Assembly: GCF_004364645.1 (NCBI RefSeq)
Contig: NZ_SOAW01000002.1
Span: 310,001-374,000 of the forward strand
Direction of reading: 5' to 3'
Source: Naumannella halotolerans
GTDB lineage: Bacteria; Actinomycetota; Actinomycetes; Propionibacteriales; Propionibacteriaceae
DNA length: 64,000 bases
The notes below the pieces were generated by a model. It made no database searches. It saw only the letters and a program-made list of their open reading frames with translations, and had not been told where the DNA came from. The position numbers were made by a program, and so were the translations under genes. Below, piece by piece: positions 15,652 through 22,457 of the stretch. Numbering within the stretch: the stretch's first letter is position 1; every line of letters begins with the position of its first letter.

Positions 15652-16481
15652 ACGATCACCGCCCCACGGGAGCGAAGATCATCCACGTCATGCCCGGACA
15701 GGTACGCCCCGGACAGGTACGCCTCGGACAGGTTCGCCCGGGACAGGTTCGCCCGGGACAGGTTCGCCTCGGACAGGTTCGCCCGGGACAGGTTCGCCCG
15801 GGACAGGTTCGCATCGGACAGGTTCGCCCGGGACAGGTTCGCCCGGGACAGGTTCGCATCGGACAGGTTCGCCCCGGACAGGTCCGCCCCGGACAGGTTC
15901 GCCCGGGACAGGTTCGCCCGGGACAGGTTCGCATCGGACAGGTCCGCCCCGGACAGGTACGCCCCGCGCAGGTCCGCCTCGGACAGGTCCGCCCCGGACA
16001 GGTCCGCCCCGGACAGGTCCGCCCCGCGCAGGTCCGCCTCGGACAGGTCCGCCCCGCGCAGGTTCGCCCCGGACAGGTTCGCCCCGCGCAGGTAGGAGTT
16101 TGCGCCGTGATCCCGCACCAGCCGCTCACCATCAACAAGATCAACAACCGCAACCCGAGGAACCCGGCACTTCCCGACCTGATCACCGCGAGCATCAGCC
16201 ATGTTGTACGCAACCAGCAACAAGGTGCGCGCCGGGAAACCACCAGACGCCATACCCGCCCAAGTCGTCGCCACACACAACCCATCCCCTTCCTCCCGGG
16301 GGCAGCTGCCGTTGTGGTCCAGCATGTTCGGCGCCTCAGCCACACCGCCGGGGAACGGCCACTGGAACCCGTTGCGTGTGGTCAGATCAGGTCGGGTGGA
16401 TTTAATCCCCCACGTGTCCCACCCGTCAGGCAGTTCGCGGTCCTTGGTGATCACGTCGAGCAGGTTGCTGTAGTCGCTCAT
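15648..16481 (-). CDS. Pentapeptide-repeat protein
   Basis: A 277-residue protein. Residues 1-128 are a globular N-terminal domain without a name I can give (LPDGWDTWGIKSTRPDLTTR, a DHNGSCPREEGDGLC segment). Residues 129 to about 264 are nearly perfect pentapeptide repeats of the A(D/N)LSx type, which fold as a right-handed quadrilateral beta-helix. Such helices can mimic DNA and protect or inhibit gyrase in other families, but no partner is shown here. The coding repeat is a 15-bp tandem array that could change length. Confidence 0.88.
   Translation of the reverse strand: MSDYSNLLDVITKDRELPDGWDTWGIKSTRPDLTTRNGFQWPFPGGVAEAPNMLDHNGSCPREEGDGLCVATTWAGMASGGFPARTLLLVAYNMADARGDQVGKCRVPRVAVVDLVDGERLVRDHGANSYLRGANLSGANLRGADLSEADLRGADLSGADLSGADLSEADLRGAYLSGADLSDANLSRANLSRANLSGADLSGANLSDANLSRANLSRANLSDANLSRANLSRANLSEANLSRANLSRANLSEAYLSGAYLSGHDVDDLRSRGAVIV
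15690..16095. repeat. 15-bp tandem repeat array (pentapeptide coding)
   Basis: About 27 copies of a 15-bp unit close to GGACAGGTTCGCCCG on the plus strand. Variation is concentrated in a few bases that change the first and last residues of each pentapeptide. Copies in the middle are almost identical, a sign of recent expansion or gene conversion. Confidence 0.9.
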
Positions 16482-16876
16482 CGGTTCGCCTCCCGCTCCA
16501 ACGCATCCGCGTATGCATCGACAATCGATGCAGCAGCCGGATACTCGGCACCCCGGACATACTTCGCGTATGTGCGGAGCGCGCCGTAACTGGCGTAACC
16601 GTCAGGATTCTTGATGATCAGGTAGCCGTCCGGCACCTCGGGCAGCTCCGGTTCCACGTCCTTGATCAGCTCGACCGAGATATCCCAGAAGCCTCCGGAA
16701 CTGGTCAAAGGTCCAGCACCCCTGAGCGATACCGATCCGCCGGGATAGATGTGATCAACCATCCCCTCGTAGATCGACCTCACCCGGCAGTTGAACGCCT
16801 GCGGTGTGGCCTTCTCGAGGGTGATCTTCACGACCTGCCCGACCTTGATTTCATCCCACTCAATGACCTTGCTCAT
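16478..16876 (-). CDS. Phage protein of unknown function
   Basis: A 132-residue protein starting MSKVIEWDEIKVGQVVKITL, a beta-rich N-terminal half followed by a helical C-terminal end (YADALEREANR). A strong AAGGAGG site precedes the ATG. No family recognised. It overlaps both neighbours. Confidence 0.75.
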   Translation of the reverse strand: MSKVIEWDEIKVGQVVKITLEKATPQAFNCRVRSIYEGMVDHIYPGGSVSLRGAGPLTSSGGFWDISVELIKDVEPELPEVPDGYLIIKNPDGYASYGALRTYAKYVRGAEYPAAASIVDAYADALEREANR

Positions 16877-17073
16877 GACGCCTCCTTGCGGTACCGGTCC
16901 GGCACCGGCTGGAAATGAATGGCGAGCGTCTGCTGCTGCCGATCGCTCAACCGCTTGATGTTCGACCTGGCCGTGCGAAGCGCCGCGGCGATCGTGCGCG
17001 GATCCGTGGACCGCATCCACGGCTGCCATCCGGCATCCAGCGCCGCCTGTGACGGTGGTGTCTGTCTGTTCAT
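16873..17073 (-). CDS. Small phage protein, probable HTH
   Basis: A 66-residue basic protein starting MNRQTPPSQAALDAGWQPWM. The helices at RTIAAALRTARSNIKRLSDR suggest a DNA-binding fold. The ATG overlaps the previous stop, which excludes a longer start. Confidence 0.65.
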   Translation of the reverse strand: MNRQTPPSQAALDAGWQPWMRSTDPRTIAAALRTARSNIKRLSDRQQQTLAIHFQPVPDRYRKEAS

Positions 17074-17381
17074 GCCGCCACCCCCACCCACAACAGATTC
17101 CGAGACGACCTGCGTGACGCACGCCGCGGCCGGGTCAAACCGACCGGCACAATCAGCCCCTTCGCCGCAGCGGCACCCATGTGCGCCGGCAGCAGGTTCG
17201 GTGAATGCGGCACCACGTCCTCCGGTAGCAGCGCCCGCACGTCGTCTGCATCGAATGTGCGGCCGGACTGTGCGAGTTCGGCGATGGCCGCTTTGATGTG
17301 CGGTCCGGCCATGCGGTGCGGCGCAACATCAGCAGTAATGACCGCGTCTGTGCCTTCGGCGCGTAGCTCGATGCCGGTCAT
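17070..17381 (-). CDS. Phage winged-helix-like protein
   Basis: A 103-residue protein. The segment FDADDVRALLPEDVVPHSPN followed by HMGAAAAKGLIVPVG is a pattern I associate with actinophage helix-turn-helix proteins, with a basic C-terminal tail. A GAGGGGGA ribosome site precedes the ATG. A DNA-binding role is inferred from the fold only. Confidence 0.68.
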   Translation of the reverse strand: MTGIELRAEGTDAVITADVAPHRMAGPHIKAAIAELAQSGRTFDADDVRALLPEDVVPHSPNLLPAHMGAAAAKGLIVPVGLTRPRRASRRSSRNLLWVGVAA

Positions 17382-17806
17382 GCCGCGTCCCCCTCGTCCA
17401 GTTGGGCCCGAACCATCTGGTCGAACTCTCTGAGGTGCCCGTACTGCCGTTTCAGCGCGATCAGTGCGCGTTCAAACTCACGGAGCACGAGAGCCCTGGT
17501 GAAGTCGTCACTGAGCGCCTCGCCGGTGGGGATGTACACGTTCGGCGCGGACGCCTGCCGCGGTGGCACGAATGCCCGAACCTGTTTCGGTACGCCACCT
17601 TTGGTCTCGGCGTAGGTGATCTTCACTGAGCGGATCAGTTCGCGTGCTTGGACTTCCCGGTACTTGGGTCCGGCGATTTCGTCGTTCCACTCGAACCGAT
17701 GGTGGAGTGGGTGGTCGGTGTTCTTGGCGGTCTCTACGACCAGCGCGGGTGTGAGTTGTCCGCGCTGGTCGTAGATGGATTGGAGCGCTTCGCGGAGGTT
17801 GGTCAT
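17378..17806 (-). CDS. Conserved phage protein flanking the 5-nt repeat array
   Basis: A 142-residue protein. The central motif HPLHHRFEWNDEIAGPKYRE and then VQARELIRSVKI recalls a short conserved segment (His, FEW, Asp, Arg-rich helix) in proteins of many unrelated phages that I know only as hypothetical. The C-terminus is helical. Its ATG follows directly on the pentanucleotide array, which supplies the weak GGCAGGTG ribosome site. It may act with the gene on the other side of the array. Confidence 0.78.
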   Translation of the reverse strand: MTNLREALQSIYDQRGQLTPALVVETAKNTDHPLHHRFEWNDEIAGPKYREVQARELIRSVKITYAETKGGVPKQVRAFVPPRQASAPNVYIPTGEALSDDFTRALVLREFERALIALKRQYGHLREFDQMVRAQLDEGDAA

Positions 17807-17810
17807 GCCA

Positions 17811-18051
17811 CACCTGCCACGCAGTGCCGCGCCCAGCCGAGCCCTACCGGACCCAGCCTTGCCGTGCGCTGCCTGCCGCGCCAAGCCATGCCGCGCCGCA
17901 CCAAGCCCTGCCCTGCCTGCCGAGCCGTGCCGCACCGAGCCCGGCCGCGCCCTACCGAGCCCTGCCCTGCCGCGCCCTGCCTGACCGCGCCTGCCAAACC
18001 ATGTCGAGCCCTGCCGCAACGCGCCTGACCTTGCCGTGCCATGCCTGCCGT
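17811..18051. repeat. Pentanucleotide repeat array, about 48 units of GCCNN
   Basis: On the plus strand, a G/A-C-C triplet recurs every 5 nt with two variable bases between, from about 17816 to 18047 (on the transcribed strand, NNGGC). By hand I count about 48 units, with four 4-nt steps (17871-17875, 17915-17919, 17989-17993, 18043-18047). The period of five fits no reading frame, so it is not a normal coding repeat. It fills the whole gap between two conserved phage genes and would be transcribed with them. The GG runs every 5 nt could also form G-quadruplex-type structure. Confidence 0.85.
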
Positions 18052-18056
18052 GATGA

Positions 18057-18668
18057 TCATGCGAACGTCACCTCACGATCCGTGTCGATCTGATACGTGC
18101 CGAACTCGCCCTTCTTCTCCGGGCGCCACTCACCAACACCCACACCCATCCCGCCGGCATCGATCAGCGACAGCACCGACTCCCTCGTCAGCGCCGACGC
18201 CACGTAGATCACTTCGAGAAGTGCCGACCACTCCGGGAACTCCGGTCGATACCGAAGGTCCGTTCCACTGATCCCCAGCCGAACAACGTCCTCCCGCATG
18301 CGCGGCGTACCTTCGATCGGGATCAATGGCTGCGGGTCCGCGTCACTCAGCACGCCCTTGAAGAACAAGAACTGGCGGAGTTCGGTCATCTTCACCGACT
18401 TGCCGTAGAACCTGGCCGCCCCGATCGTGGCTGCCTTGAACGCCACCGCCGGGAAGCCGTACCCGTTCTCGGTCCGGTAGAACGACGCCTCATAGTCGGC
18501 CTGCGGGTCACGCTTCTCCTTCGGAGTCTTGCGGCCCTGCTGAGCGTCCAACATCTGGCGCTTCGCCTTCTCGCTGAACTTGTGAACGATCAGGGGAGTC
18601 GTGCCCTTGATCGGGACGAGCATCGTCTCCGTTTCGATCCGGTTGATGCTGACCTGTGTGTCCGTCAT
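18057..18668 (-). CDS. Conserved phage protein, RAMP/Cas7-like by motif
   Basis: A 203-residue protein of a family widespread in phages, unnamed to my knowledge. Visible pattern: a first strand LVPIKGTTPLIVHKFSEKAK, then YGFPAVAFKAATIGAARFYG, then a conserved TPRMREDVVRLG and LRYRPEFPEWSALLEVIY, ending with GGMGVGVGEWRPEKKGEFG. The FPAxxFKxAxxxAAR segment and the late Gly-rich loop resemble the matching parts of RAMP proteins such as Cas7/Csm3. That is my inference, not a search result. It precedes the 5-nt repeat array in the same transcript. AGGAAG lies 9 nt before the ATG. Confidence 0.8.
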   Translation of the reverse strand: MTDTQVSINRIETETMLVPIKGTTPLIVHKFSEKAKRQMLDAQQGRKTPKEKRDPQADYEASFYRTENGYGFPAVAFKAATIGAARFYGKSVKMTELRQFLFFKGVLSDADPQPLIPIEGTPRMREDVVRLGISGTDLRYRPEFPEWSALLEVIYVASALTRESVLSLIDAGGMGVGVGEWRPEKKGEFGTYQIDTDREVTFA

Positions 18669-18706
18669 TTGCTATGCTTCCTGTGAGTTTGAACTTCGGT
18701 TCTCTG

Positions 18707-18734
18707 GCCCTCATCCGTTGCAGCGGGTGAGGGC
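18707..18734. terminator. Hairpin after the Cro-like gene
   Basis: The arms GCCCTCATCC and GGGTGAGGGC pair over 9-10 bp with one mismatch and a short loop. It lies between the 18740 gene and the next gene on the same strand, without a T-tract. It could attenuate transcription into the early operon or act as an antitermination site. Confidence 0.45.
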
Positions 18735-18739
18735 TTCCT

Positions 18740-18994
18740 TCATGCCGCCTGGTCGAACAACTCCGGGCGGGCAATCGCGATCTGCGGCACGTCGAGCGCG
18801 TCAGCGATCCGTGCAAGCAGAACCTTGGTGATCGGCTTCCGGCCCGCCTCGATGTTCGACAGGTACGGCCGGCTGATCCCGATGTGGTTGGCGAACTGGT
18901 CAGCGCGCCAACCGGCCTTCTTGCGAAGTTCTGTGATGGTCGCGCCGACCCTCCGACGTTCAGCCATCTCGGCTTCGGTGAGGTTCGGTGTCAT
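18740..18994 (-). CDS. XRE-type HTH regulator, Cro-like
   Basis: An 84-residue Cro/C1-type protein. The HTH is ATITELRKKAGWRADQFANH then IGISRPYLSNIEAGRKPI. It is the first gene of the leftward early operon and is divergent from the repressor gene, the position of cro in lambdoid switches. Its promoter has a -35 TTGACT and a -10 TACATA 16 nt apart, so close to the ATG that the transcript may be nearly leaderless. Confidence 0.85.
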   Translation of the reverse strand: MTPNLTEAEMAERRRVGATITELRKKAGWRADQFANHIGISRPYLSNIEAGRKPITKVLLARIADALDVPQIAIARPELFDQAA

Positions 18995-19196
18995 GCCTAA
19001 GAGTATGTAGGAACCTGTGGGAACAAGTCAAGCGGGAACGCAGGAAAAGTCCGAACAAGTACGAATCACCTAGCCAGAGCATCTTACAACCGCGTACTTT
19101 CAACCTCGTATTTCCGCGATGAAGTGCCCACATGGTCAAACCCGCCTGATTGCGGTTCCCTCGTGTTCTCGGTCACTCTCAACGACATGGAGACGC
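18995..19196. promoter_or_regulatory. Lysogeny switch: divergent promoters and operators
   Basis: The intergenic region between the Cro-like and repressor genes. Leftward: -35 (minus strand TTGACT, 19026-19031) and -10 (TACATA, 19004-19009), 16 bp apart. Rightward: a possible -35 TTACAA (19084-19089) and -10 CGTATT (19107-19112), 17 bp apart. Several GGAAC half-sites (near 19011, 19020, 19036, and GGTTCC near 19154) overlap or flank the promoters and are candidate repressor sites. The region is visibly AT-richer than its surroundings. Confidence 0.55.
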
Positions 19197-19589
19197 ATGG
19201 TGAACAGGACAGAGGGCGAGCAAGCCGCACGCCGAGCGATCAAGGCATGGCTGGCTCACCACAAGAAGTCACAGGCGTGGCTGCGCACAGCAGCGAAGGT
19301 CGACACCGGCACACTCAACGAGTTCCTTGCCGGCAACCGGTGGCCGAAGCTGGCAACGCAAGGGAAGATCGAGGACGCCCTTGGGTGGTCGGCGGGAACA
19401 ATTTCGGCCATCGCAGAAGGTGATCCGCCACCGCCGCTGCCGGGGACCGATGTCAGTGGCGACCATCACGATGACGACTTGCAGTTCCGCAAACCAGACG
19501 GCATCAGCAAAGACGAATGGCAACGCATACGGGCCGAGTCAGAAAGGTTCATCCAGTGGCAGATCGACCAGGCGGCGACCGAGCGCTGA
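19197..19589 (+). CDS. Prophage immunity repressor, HTH
   Basis: A 130-residue protein. The N-terminal half is an HTH: RAIKAWLAHHKKSQAWLRTA, then VDTGTLNEFLAGNRWP and GKIEDALGWSAGTIS. The C-terminal half is acidic with several His. It reads away from the lytic genes and is followed by an ImmA-like gene, an arrangement seen in actinophage and ICEBs1-type immunity. The ATG at 19197 has GGAG 5 nt upstream; a GTG follows directly. Confidence 0.8.
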   Translation: MVNRTEGEQAARRAIKAWLAHHKKSQAWLRTAAKVDTGTLNEFLAGNRWPKLATQGKIEDALGWSAGTISAIAEGDPPPPLPGTDVSGDHHDDDLQFRKPDGISKDEWQRIRAESERFIQWQIDQAATER

Positions 19590-20020
19590 CCTACGACCCC
19601 GGCCGAGACGCAGCCGAACGCTACCCCGACTGGGTGATCCGGCACCGCCCCCTCGGCGGCATCCCCGAAGTGCTGTGCCGGCGACGGAAGGTGATCCTCA
19701 TCGACCGTGCGCAAGGATGGCCGGCTAAGCGATCCGCGCTCGCCCACGCCCTCGCGCACTTGGACCTCGGCCACACCGGCCACCACGCGCTTGACGACCT
19801 GAACGAGCACGAAGCGGAACTGCTCGCCGCACGCCGACTGATCCCTCTCGACCATCTGGTGGATGCGGTCTTGTGGGCAGGGGAGTGCTGGGCAGAGGTC
19901 GCCGACCAGCTGACTGTGGACCTGCGGCTGCTGCGGCACCGGTGTGACCACCTGCACCCGTCTGAACGACACGCGATCAAACGACACCTGGCCAACCACC
20001 GGCTAGGACAAACCGCATAG
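19556..20020 (+). CDS. ImmA/IrrE-like protein, altered active site
   Basis: A 154-residue protein from the GTG at 19556 (AAAGG 9 nt upstream); longer starts inside the repressor gene are possible. In the ImmA family a metalloprotease cleaves the partner repressor on induction. The zinc motif here reads AHALAHLDLGH: both histidines are present (H64, H68), but the catalytic Glu of HExxH is Ala. The third ligand, Glu in EHEAELLAARRLIP, and the C-terminal HLHPSER pattern match the actinophage branch. Substrate is presumably the repressor just upstream. Confidence 0.78.
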   Translation: MADRPGGDRALTYDPGRDAAERYPDWVIRHRPLGGIPEVLCRRRKVILIDRAQGWPAKRSALAHALAHLDLGHTGHHALDDLNEHEAELLAARRLIPLDHLVDAVLWAGECWAEVADQLTVDLRLLRHRCDHLHPSERHAIKRHLANHRLGQTA

Positions 20021-20031
20021 AGGAGACACTC

Positions 20032-20247
20032 ATGCCCAACAACGACGAATCAGTGAAGCGGCTCGATGACCTGGTGCGCCGGCGTGATGCCGGGGAGATT
20101 AGTGAAGCCGAGTACGAGGTACGCCGTGACCGGTTGTTGCAGGACGACCGGAAGCAGAACTCGCCGCTCAGGTCCATCCTCGCCGTCGTGATCGCGATCG
20201 TGGCGGTCTATGTTGTGTTCATGATCGCCAACGGCATCATCAACTGA
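20032..20247 (+). CDS. SHOCT-type membrane protein
   Basis: A 71-residue protein: an N-terminal SHOCT-like helix pair (RLDDLVRRRDAGEISEAEYE, RRDRLL) and one C-terminal transmembrane helix. GAGGAG precedes the ATG. A related protein follows directly. Such proteins in lysogeny modules may act in exclusion, but this is a guess. Confidence 0.75.
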   Translation: MPNNDESVKRLDDLVRRRDAGEISEAEYEVRRDRLLQDDRKQNSPLRSILAVVIAIVAVYVVFMIANGIIN

Positions 20248-20259
20248 GTCGAGGGGACT

Positions 20260-20487
20260 GTGAACAAGAAGGCGCGGAGCCGGGTCGAAGAGTACGCCGC
20301 GGCGCTCGATGAGTTGGAGCGGCGATACTCGGCAGGGCAGATCAGCCAGGGTAGGTACGAGGTCATGAAGCAAGACCTACTCAAAGAGGCGGGAAACCCG
20401 CCTCCATCGCTGCTGACGAGGATCGGCATTGCCGTGGTGGTTGTGGTCATCGGCCTGGTCATCATCAGGATCCTGTTCGGCGGATAA
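20260..20487 (+). CDS. Second SHOCT-type membrane protein
   Basis: A 75-residue protein from a GTG with GAGGGGA upstream. It has the same layout as its neighbour: charged SHOCT-like helices (DELERRYSAGQISQGRYEVM) then a membrane helix at residues 52-72. The two probably arose by duplication and may form a complex. Confidence 0.74.
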   Translation: MNKKARSRVEEYAAALDELERRYSAGQISQGRYEVMKQDLLKEAGNPPPSLLTRIGIAVVVVVIGLVIIRILFGG

Positions 20488-20519
20488 AGGCACCGCGGGG
20501 CGCCACTACGCCGAGGGAA

Positions 20520-20588
20520 ATGCACCCGGCTGAGAAGGCGTACCTGGCCCGCCGGCTGGCGGACATCGAGGAAGCGAGTTGGGCATGA
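20520..20588 (+). CDS. Possible 22-residue leader peptide
   Basis: A mini-ORF (MHPAEKAYLARRLADIEEAS plus two residues) ending in an ATGA overlap with the lipoprotein start. GAGGGAA lies just before its ATG. Only the overlap and the helical, charged composition support it. Confidence 0.3.
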   Translation: MHPAEKAYLARRLADIEEASWA

Positions 20589-20965
20589 AGAAGACCGGTG
20601 GACTGGTTGCGGCGCTGTTCCTGCTGGCCGCTTGTGGCGGGCCGGAGAAGGACGCCACCTACGACAGTGTCGAGGCGTTGCGTGATGCAGCCATCGAAGC
20701 AGGCTACGAGTGTCCCAACTGGGAGCAGCGAAACCAGGTCACCGCAGCCGCACAGTCCGGGTCGTGCTCGACCGCTGACGTGTTCGCGACGTACCTGTCG
20801 GAGGCGGCGCGGGATGAGGCGGTGAACAACCTCAAGGCGTTCGCTGCCGACTTCGATGACATGCCTGTCACCGTGCTGGCTGGCCCGAACTGGACGATCA
20901 ATGCGCCCGACGAGGCTGTACACGAGCTGCACGAGAAGCTCGGCGGAACGGTCGTCGGCGGATGA
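20585..20965 (+). CDS. Prophage lipoprotein
   Basis: A 126-residue protein with a signal peptide and lipobox (LLAAC, Cys17), followed by a small domain with two more Cys (YECPNWEQ, GSCSTADVF) that may form a disulfide. Lysogeny-module lipoproteins of this size are common in actinophage prophages, where some exclude related phages. The next gene's ATG overlaps its stop. Confidence 0.78.
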   Translation: MKKTGGLVAALFLLAACGGPEKDATYDSVEALRDAAIEAGYECPNWEQRNQVTAAAQSGSCSTADVFATYLSEAARDEAVNNLKAFAADFDDMPVTVLAGPNWTINAPDEAVHELHEKLGGTVVGG

Positions 20966-21174
20966 GTCCGACCGATCGCCGCATCGTCGAGGCCATCGAC
21001 CTGCCGCCCGCGGACCGCACCCGTCTCGCCGTCGATCTCGGTCTCACCTCGCCGGCACTGCATCAGCGGATGGTCCGGTTGGCGAAGGATCCGCAGGTGG
21101 CATTGGTCTACCCGGGCGAGGTAGCGCGGCTGCGGGCGCGGATTCGCAGGGCGAGGTCGCTCGGCAGGGCATAG
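20962..21174 (+). CDS. Small HTH prophage protein
   Basis: A 70-residue basic protein: LPPADRTRLAVDLGLTSPAL then HQRMVRLAKDPQVALVYPGE suggests an HTH followed by an arginine-rich tail. It overlaps the lipoprotein stop as ATGA. It is the last prophage gene before the host junction. Confidence 0.7.
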   Translation: MSPTDRRIVEAIDLPPADRTRLAVDLGLTSPALHQRMVRLAKDPQVALVYPGEVARLRARIRRARSLGRA

Positions 21175-21226
21175 ACCCTCGCTCGAAAGAGTCGATAGGT
21201 TCCGATAGCGGTGGGCGCCGGGACCA
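21175..21226. other. Probable right prophage/host junction (attR)
   Basis: The phage HTH gene stops at 21174. Host tadA coding sequence is recognisable from about 21212 (GAGTMSTTHSHSAS), and its frame is closed by a stop at 21196-21198. The recombination site must lie in this short interval. The core cannot be defined without the left end of the prophage, which is outside the window. Confidence 0.6.
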
Positions 21227-21564
21227 TGTCCACCACTCACTCCCATTCGGCATCCTCGACGATGGACCGCCTGGCGTCGCGGGTTGCGCAGGGCGGCGTG
21301 GTGACGATCGAAGAGGCGTATCGGCAGATCGCGCACAACATCAGCCTGCTGGTCCATGTGGAACTGACCGATGACACCTGGCGCGGAGGCCTGCGGCAGC
21401 GGCGGATCTCCGAGATCCGTCAGCTCACCGGCGGTGTCGACGGTGACCGGCCCTCCACCCACCTGACCTGGCAGGCGCGCAGTACAAGTGCTGCCCCGGC
21501 CGGGTTCACCCCGGATGTCACCTTGCTGGGTGAACTCGCCCGTTTCCGAAGGGGGCCGACATGA
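21211..21564 (+). pseudogene. tadA: TadA/CpaF pilus ATPase, C-terminal fragment
   Basis: A 117-codon frame with the C-terminal part of the Tad secretion ATPase: MSTTHSHSASSTMDRLASRV, then GGVVTIEEAYRQIAHNISLL, VHVELTDDTWRGG and RRISEIRQLTGG. The Walker A and B motifs and the N-terminal two thirds are missing. The stop overlaps the tadB start as ATGA, as in an intact operon. The gene was split by the prophage; its other part should lie left of the window. Unless the phage excises, no working TadA can be made. Confidence 0.88.
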
Positions 21565-22457
21565 ATGCGGCACTGGCCGGGGCCTGTGGTGCCCTGATCG
21601 GCCTGGGAATCACCGGTTGTGTGCTCGGGCTGCGCCGCACCGAACGCGGGGAGGCGCGGAACCATCGCTCCGCGGCCGACTGGTGGGCAGTCGCCACCCG
21701 CCGGCCGGCCGGTCCCGCGGGTCGACGACGCGATCTCACCCTGGGCGTCACCGCGACCCTCGGCATGATCATCTTCGCGCTCACCGGGTGGGTACTGGCG
21801 ATCGTCCTGTTGCCCGCCCTGGCGCTGATCCTGCCGTACCTGTTGGGTACGCCGCGGCATCGTGACATCGAGGTGATGGAGGCGTTGGACCGTTGGGTAC
21901 GGGGTCTGGCCACCGTCCTGCCGACCGGGAAGTCGGTGGTCGATGCGATCCGTATCACCTGTCGGCAGGCGCCGGCCGCGATCGCCACCGACGTCACCCG
22001 CCTGGTGGCCCGCCTGGATGAACGATGGCCACCGGATGCGGCCCTGCGGGCGCTGGCCGATGAGATCGACAGTGCCGATGCCGACGCAGTGATCGGTGCC
22101 CTGATCCTCTCGGTGCGACGTGGGGGGACCGGTTCTGCCGCGGTGCTGAAGGCGTTGTCCGACGGCATCCAGGACAGACTCCGGGCGCGGCGCGAGATCG
22201 AGGCCGAACGGGCCAAACCGCGGGTGGTGGTGCGGCAGATCACCGTGATCACGATGGTGGTCCTCGGTTCGTCGGTTCTGCTCGGACAAGGTTTCCTCGG
22301 CCCCTACACGACGGTGGTCGGGCAGGCCATCCTGGCCTGTCTGGTGGCGGCCTATCTCGGGTCGTTGATCATGCTCCGGCGACTGACCAATCCACCACGT
22401 CGGGAACGTCTGCTGATCGGGGGTCGGGACGGATGGACGTCTGGAAGCTCGCTGTGA
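21561..22457 (+). CDS. tadB: Tad pilus assembly membrane protein TadB
   Basis: A 298-residue inner-membrane platform protein of the Flp/Tad pilus. Helices at residues 1-22, about 68-100 and 230-275; the T2SSF-type cytoplasmic domain lies between (LDRWVRGLATVLPTGKSVVD ... ALILSVRRGGTGSAAVLKAL). It starts on the tadA stop and overlaps tadC by 25 nt. Confidence 0.9.
   Translation: MNAALAGACGALIGLGITGCVLGLRRTERGEARNHRSAADWWAVATRRPAGPAGRRRDLTLGVTATLGMIIFALTGWVLAIVLLPALALILPYLLGTPRHRDIEVMEALDRWVRGLATVLPTGKSVVDAIRITCRQAPAAIATDVTRLVARLDERWPPDAALRALADEIDSADADAVIGALILSVRRGGTGSAAVLKALSDGIQDRLRARREIEAERAKPRVVVRQITVITMVVLGSSVLLGQGFLGPYTTVVGQAILACLVAAYLGSLIMLRRLTNPPRRERLLIGGRDGWTSGSSL

Noticed and set aside
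15690..16095. Regular repeats that could suggest a CRISPR array
   Set aside because: The period is 15 bp without spacers and encodes an in-frame pentapeptide helix.
17803..18060. Several open frames on both strands through the five-base array
   Set aside because: A GC-rich five-base repeat is open in every frame by composition. The proteins are just Ala/Gly/Arg or Pro/Cys repeats, with no consistent start or ribosome site.
21175..21226. A tRNA gene as attachment site
   Set aside because: No cloverleaf can be drawn here; the flanking sequence is tadA coding DNA.
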